This document shows, one piece after another, positions 43,854 to 46,827 of a DNA stretch of 46,827 nt (positions are counted from its first letter, which is position 1; each line of letters starts with the position of its first letter). The DNA comes from Desulfuromonadales bacterium (GTDB lineage: Bacteria > Desulfobacterota > Desulfuromonadia > Geobacterales > Pseudopelobacteraceae): contig JACAAY010000034.1 of the NCBI GenBank assembly GCA_013377095.1, positions 1 through 46,827 of the forward strand, read 5' to 3'. Position numbers and translations under genes: made by a program. Below the pieces are notes generated by a model. That model saw nothing but the letters and a program-made list of their open reading frames with translations, was not told the DNA's origin and did no database searches.

Positions 43854-44858
43854 TCAATGACTCAGGTACGGCACCAGCGGGATCAGCTGCTGGTAATCGG
43901 CGTAGCTCAACGAGCTGTGCCAGTGACCGCTGACCATCCCAACGCCGATTCCCACTGAAAAGGTGAGGACAACCACCGCAGGGAACAGCCACACCGGCAC
44001 GGGCCGCTTCCGGAAGCAGGGCTGCATGGCCAGGACGTTCCGTTCCGGGCAGTGGGCAACACAGGTCAGACAGCCGGTGCACTCCGGCGAGGAGACAGCC
44101 CTGCTGGCATGCACCGCCAAACTCGAGGGACAGGCTGCGGAGCAGCGTTGGCAACCGGTACAGCCGACCGCGTCACGTCGCACTTTGAAGGGGCTGGTGA
44201 AACTGATCAGGCCCAGCAATGCGCCATAGGGGCAGAGATAGCGGCACCAGAAATTCCGGTAGAGGAGCGACAGAAAAGTCAGCACCGCCAGAACCACCAT
44301 CGTACCCACGGACATGCGGGTGAAGAAGTGCAGCATTTTGACATCGCTGATCGCCCAGTAGGGGGCATCCAGAAAACCGGCCAGCGCCTCGGCCGACATG
44401 TCCAGCAGGATGATCTTGACAAACAGCAGAAGCAGCAGATACTTGACGCCCCGCAGAGTGATATCCAGCCAGCTCCAGATGCGAAAATTTCGACCAAACA
44501 ATTTCCGACCCAACGTGTACGCCGCTTCCGAGAGGGTACCCACCGGACAGAGCCAGGAGCAGAACGATTTCCTGGCCAGCAGGCTCATCAGCAGGATCGC
44601 CAGGAAGATCACCAGGGCAGCCGGGTGGACCGGGTGGATCCGGCCGTTGAGCAGCCAGTATTTCAGGCTGGTCAGGGCGCCGATAGGCAGAAAGCCCTCC
44701 ACTCCAGGAGGACGGGAAACCCAGGATGTGGCTGCCCCGCTTTCGACTGCGTTGACAAATATGCCGAAACGGATGCCGATACCGACCACCCACGCAAAAA
44801 AGCACCACTGGATAAGAGTTCGTATGGTGCTTACTGATTTTATAGAAAATTCAGCCAT
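43854..44858 (-). CDS. NapH/CcoG-like membrane polyferredoxin
   Basis: 334 residues. About five membrane segments with two CxxxCP motifs (FCSWLCPVG and FWCRYLCPYG), then two [4Fe-4S] ferredoxin motifs (CTGCQRCSAACP and CTGCLTCVAHCP) and a final membrane helix. This layout is that of NapH, NosR C-terminus and related quinol- or ferredoxin-linked electron-transfer proteins. It probably passes electrons across or at the inner membrane to a partner not in the window. It lies in a minus-strand run with rubredoxin, ferredoxin and ric. Confidence 0.88.
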   Translation of the reverse strand: MAEFSIKSVSTIRTLIQWCFFAWVVGIGIRFGIFVNAVESGAATSWVSRPPGVEGFLPIGALTSLKYWLLNGRIHPVHPAALVIFLAILLMSLLARKSFCSWLCPVGTLSEAAYTLGRKLFGRNFRIWSWLDITLRGVKYLLLLLFVKIILLDMSAEALAGFLDAPYWAISDVKMLHFFTRMSVGTMVVLAVLTFLSLLYRNFWCRYLCPYGALLGLISFTSPFKVRRDAVGCTGCQRCSAACPSSLAVHASRAVSSPECTGCLTCVAHCPERNVLAMQPCFRKRPVPVWLFPAVVVLTFSVGIGVGMVSGHWHSSLSYADYQQLIPLVPYLSH

Positions 44859-44994
44859 CGCTCTTCCCCCGCTGGAAGGCTAGCAGTAACCACGAAAATA
44901 TGTTTGACCGATATCAAGAAAACATTCCCGCCACGTCTGTGGGGCCGAATCAACCGCATTTTTGGCCGATATACACGGCTATGGGCAGCGGAAG

Positions 44995-45033
44995 CACAAA
45001 GGGCGGGATGCTCTGCGCACCCCGCCCTTTGTG
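44995..45033. repeat. 13-bp perfect hairpin upstream of the polyferredoxin gene
   Basis: CACAAAGGGCGGG (44995-45007), a 13-nt loop, then CCCGCCCTTTGTG (45021-45033). No T-run on either strand. It is in the leader between copy 2 of the MITE and the polyferredoxin gene. Confidence 0.7.
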
Positions 45034-45121
45034 AAATTGGGACTCCTGACAGGGATATTCGGAATCTGTCATTTTTTCGGCAAGTTCCGGGCACCCCCTG
45101 TCTCATGTTCTTATACAGACA

Positions 45122-45298
45122 TCTGAAACCGTGACGCCTGAATACCGGAGTGCCGGAAAGAGCCGGGGCCACAACGCCGCCAGTGACGTTACACTCATCA
45201 GTTCAGGTGAACCTCCGCGGCACTGCCGCATGCCTTAGAAACGCCCAAGGCAGAGGCCTTTCAGACATGCGAAGGTATGGAGGCGTCACGGATTCAGG
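45122..45298. mobile_element. MITE-like element, copy 2 (177 bp)
   Basis: Terminal repeats TCTGAAACCGTGACGCCT (45122-45139) and AGGCGTCACGGATTCAGG (45281-45298), 16 of 18 bases complementary. Flanked by a perfect AGACA duplication (45117-45121 and 45299-45303). Interior blocks shared with copy 1 include CGCCGCC-n-GTGACG, CAGGTGA and CATGCCT followed by GAAACGCC. It sits 13 nt downstream of the rubredoxin stop. Confidence 0.82.
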
Positions 45299-45310
45299 AG
45301 ACACCCATCC

Positions 45311-45469
45311 CTAGATCGGCTCGAACATATCCTTTCCCATGCCACATTGGGGGCAAACCCACCCATCAGGAATGTCCTCGAACGGGGTTCCCGGTGCGAC
45401 GCCGTTTGCCTCGTCTCCCACGGCCGGATCATAGACATAATTGCAGATCGTACAGTTCCATTTTTGCAT
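45311..45469 (-). CDS. Rubredoxin
   Basis: 52 residues, normal length; too short for many gene callers. Small electron carrier with one iron held by four Cys. Reads [19 protein letters not shown]..., with CTIC (6-9) and CPQCG (39-43) giving the Fe(Cys)4 site, and the [12 protein letters not shown] hallmark. AGGAGG lies 7 nt before the ATG. In a row with ferredoxin and ric; rubredoxins often serve in oxygen or NO detoxification in anaerobes. Confidence 0.96.
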   Translation of the reverse strand: MQKWNCTICNYVYDPAVGDEANGVAPGTPFEDIPDGWVCPQCGMGKDMFEPI

Positions 45470-45489
45470 GGTTCATCCTCCTGGTGAGT

Positions 45490-45681
45490 TTATTCCTTCC
45501 AATGTATACAGGAAACCGGACAGCCGTCAATGGCCGCCTGGATTATCTCCTCGGGAGCCCCCTCCTGATCAAAGGCCTCCGACTTGCCGTTGTCGGCAAA
45601 ACGAAACACCTCGGGCACGCTCTCGATACAGAGCCCGCAGCTGATGCATTCATCCTGATCAACAACTACTGTTTTCCGCAT
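45490..45681 (-). CDS. Single [4Fe-4S] ferredoxin
   Basis: 63 residues. CISCGLC (12-18) plus a distal GCPVSC bind one [4Fe-4S] cluster, as in Desulfovibrio ferredoxin I. Acidic low-potential electron carrier. GGGAGG precedes the ATG. It lies 20 nt upstream of rubredoxin and 30 nt downstream of ric; the spacing points to an operon. Confidence 0.94.
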   Translation of the reverse strand: MRKTVVVDQDECISCGLCIESVPEVFRFADNGKSEAFDQEGAPEEIIQAAIDGCPVSCIHWKE

Positions 45682-45711
45682 TGCGTATTCCTCCCTTGAA
45701 TAGGGTTTGAT

Positions 45712-46443
45712 TTAGAGCTGCGCCGCCTTGGGAAAGAGGATGTTGTTCTCCAGGTGGACATGTTTGTGGAGATCATCCTCAAACTCTTTCAGCATCCGGT
45801 AGGTGAGCATGAAGGTATTACAGACATCGTCAGGAATCAAATAGTTATTCGAGATATGGCGGATGGTGTGGACCGCGGCGCCGATCTCTTCATGCTCGTG
45901 GTCAAGTTTTGCAAGGCAGGTCTTGAGTGTTGCCCTGTCCTCCGCGTCCGGTTCAGTACCAGCCTTTACGGCCGCGTCGATCCGTTTGATGGCGGGAAAA
46001 AGCACATCCTCCTCTTCGCGGAGATGGGCAGCCATATCAATCGCTATCCTGGCAAAGATCCCGGCGATTTCGATCACCTCGGGATGCTTGGCGCCATGGA
46101 CCTGGGCGATTTTGTTGGCATAGGCCGCGATCTGGTTGAGATTCTCGTTCAGATAGGCATGGTGGGTATTGATGATATAATCGGCCAGGAACGGCAGCCC
46201 CCAGGCCGCATAGTTCTGGCTCCGCTCCAGCGGCTCGCTCCCGGCCTCCTCGATCTCCCGGCTGACCACTACAGGATCGATTCTTCTCTCCCGGCACGCG
46301 GTCGCGAGGGGGATCTTGCCGCCGCAGCAGAAGTCAATCCCGTATTTTTCAAAGACCCTGGCGGTGCGATAGTCGGCGGCAACCAACTCGCCGATGGTTT
46401 TATCTGAAACATCTCTGCTCTGTCGTGGTGTGTTCTCGTTCAT
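45712..46443 (-). CDS. ric: Di-iron Fe-S cluster repair protein (RIC/ScdA/YtfE)
   Basis: 243 residues. N-terminal DUF542/ScdA_N domain (DKTIGELVAADYRTARVFEKYGIDFCCGG) and a hemerythrin-like C-terminal domain whose His/Glu ligands are visible (HHAYLNENL, HLREEEDVLFPAI, LDHEHEEIG, HVHLENNILFPKA). Restores Fe-S clusters damaged by NO or oxidants by supplying iron. GGAG lies upstream of the ATG. An FNR/DNR-like palindrome lies about 120 nt upstream, consistent with NO or anaerobic control. Heads the ric-ferredoxin-rubredoxin run. Confidence 0.95.
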   Translation of the reverse strand: MNENTPRQSRDVSDKTIGELVAADYRTARVFEKYGIDFCCGGKIPLATACRERRIDPVVVSREIEEAGSEPLERSQNYAAWGLPFLADYIINTHHAYLNENLNQIAAYANKIAQVHGAKHPEVIEIAGIFARIAIDMAAHLREEEDVLFPAIKRIDAAVKAGTEPDAEDRATLKTCLAKLDHEHEEIGAAVHTIRHISNNYLIPDDVCNTFMLTYRMLKEFEDDLHKHVHLENNILFPKAAQL

Positions 46444-46559
46444 TGAGGTCTCCTTTGACCATGGAGAAACGTGATAGATTGCTCTCCAAGCTTGCGCACA
46501 TCAAAAGCATCATGTACGCGATGTTGAGGTCAGTATACCAGAGAAACCCTGAAACGGAT

Positions 46560-46580
46560 TTGATCCAGATCATGGATCAA
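46560..46580. promoter_or_regulatory. FNR/DNR-like palindrome upstream of ric
   Basis: TTGATCC and GGATCAA arms separated by seven bases. Within it TTGAT-N4-ATCAT (46560-46573) matches nine of ten positions of the FNR/DNR box TTGAT-N4-ATCAA. It lies between ric and the PAS gene, about 117 bases before the ric start. Confidence 0.6.
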
Positions 46581-46609
46581 TCATGTTTTCATAAAACGCA
46601 CCAAACTAC

Positions 46610-46827
46610 CTAAACAGGCGTACCTGCCAGTTTTGTTTCACAGGCAGTCAAACGCTCCTTCAACTCCTTCTCTCTCATCCATCGTTCGGTCACATCGCGC
46701 ATGATGGAGGCGCACCCCTGCATGGCTCCCGTTTCGTCGCGCAGCAGCACCATGCTGAATTCAAGTGAAACCCGGCTGCCATCCCTGCGGACGCCGGGCG
46801 AGGAGAGCAGACCGGTTTTGTACTTTG
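46610..46827 (-). CDS. PAS-domain protein, C-terminal end only
   Basis: About 72 residues visible; the N-terminal part is beyond the window. Reads KYKTGLLSSPGVRRDGSRV..., then VLLRDETGAMQGCASIMRDVTERWMREKEL, the PAS/PAC S-box ending, and stops shortly after with a short helical tail and no kinase or GGDEF domain on this side. Probably a sensory protein. It lies upstream of ric on the same strand, so it may sense the signal that ric responds to (inference). Confidence 0.85.
   Translation of the reverse strand, partial: KYKTGLLSSPGVRRDGSRVSLEFSMVLLRDETGAMQGCASIMRDVTERWMREKELKERLTACETKLAGTPV

Noticed and set aside
1..46827. CRISPR array, tRNA or rRNA gene
   Set aside because: No regularly spaced repeats, no T-loop/acceptor pattern and no rRNA sequence were seen on reading both strands; a tRNAscan run would settle tRNAs.

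Overview
The window looks like chromosomal DNA of a Geobacter-type delta-proteobacterium (Desulfuromonadales/Geobacterales). The evidence is gene order and protein style: DUF4388 protein next to a PilT-like ATPase, the pgpH-ybeY-dgkA/PAP2-corC-lnt-prfB run, the rpsB-tsf-pyrH-frr-uppS-cdsA-dxr-rseP run, several zinc-ribbon proteins, and a Ric/ferredoxin/rubredoxin cluster. No rRNA, tRNA or CRISPR array was recognised.

Layout. 1-3.8 kb (minus): start of aroC, then ppk and a zinc-ribbon membrane protein. 4.2-7.0 kb (plus): DUF4388 protein and a PilT/PilU-like ATPase. 7.1-8.1 kb (minus): a D-2-hydroxyacid dehydrogenase. 8.3-18.5 kb (plus): an envelope, lipid and nucleotide-second-messenger block with tightly overlapping genes, then prfB with its programmed frameshift, a SPOR-NlpC/P60 protein, DUF1015 and a Sir2-like protein. 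18.7-26.6 kb (plus): translation, isoprenoid and phospholipid genes, ending in rseP and a DMT permease. 26.7-29.4 kb: a small membrane protein, a CCA-type nucleotidyltransferase, yjdM and a HAD phosphatase. 29.4-34.5 kb: an AT-richer accessory stretch of unrelated genes (membrane protein, lipoprotein, membrane protein, PIN-domain protein, GAPDH, DUF1697) separated by imperfect inverted repeats. 34.4-37.9 kb: DUF2892 protein, an RND-pump remnant, mscL, an alkyltransferase-like protein and an ABC-2 exporter. 38.0-43.1 kb: a candidate small RNA, a zinc-ribbon protein, rsgA, a GreA/GreB-like protein, a HEAT-repeat protein and a MATE pump. 43.1-46.8 kb (minus): a redox/Fe-S stress cluster (PAS protein, ric, ferredoxin, rubredoxin, polyferredoxin, frameshifted HPP protein) carrying two copies of a MITE-like element.

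How the genes work together. Lipid and envelope functions dominate the middle. UppS, Dxr and the DgkA-PAP2 protein bear on isoprenoid and lipid-carrier supply, CdsA on phospholipid headgroups, Lnt on lipoproteins and RseP on envelope stress. The right-hand cluster is a plausible nitrosative or oxidative Fe-S repair module with an FNR/DNR-type palindrome upstream of ric.

Most notable observations: (1) cdsA and the dgkA-PAP2 gene both appear to start at ATT, each with a well-spaced ribosome binding site and no in-frame ATG, GTG or TTG before the conserved N-terminus; (2) two diverged 176-177 bp elements with 18-bp terminal inverted repeats and 5-bp target duplications; (3) a cassette-like accessory stretch whose boundaries carry CCAAC...GTTGG dyads; (4) a strong promoter and terminator enclosing about 115 nt with no gene.
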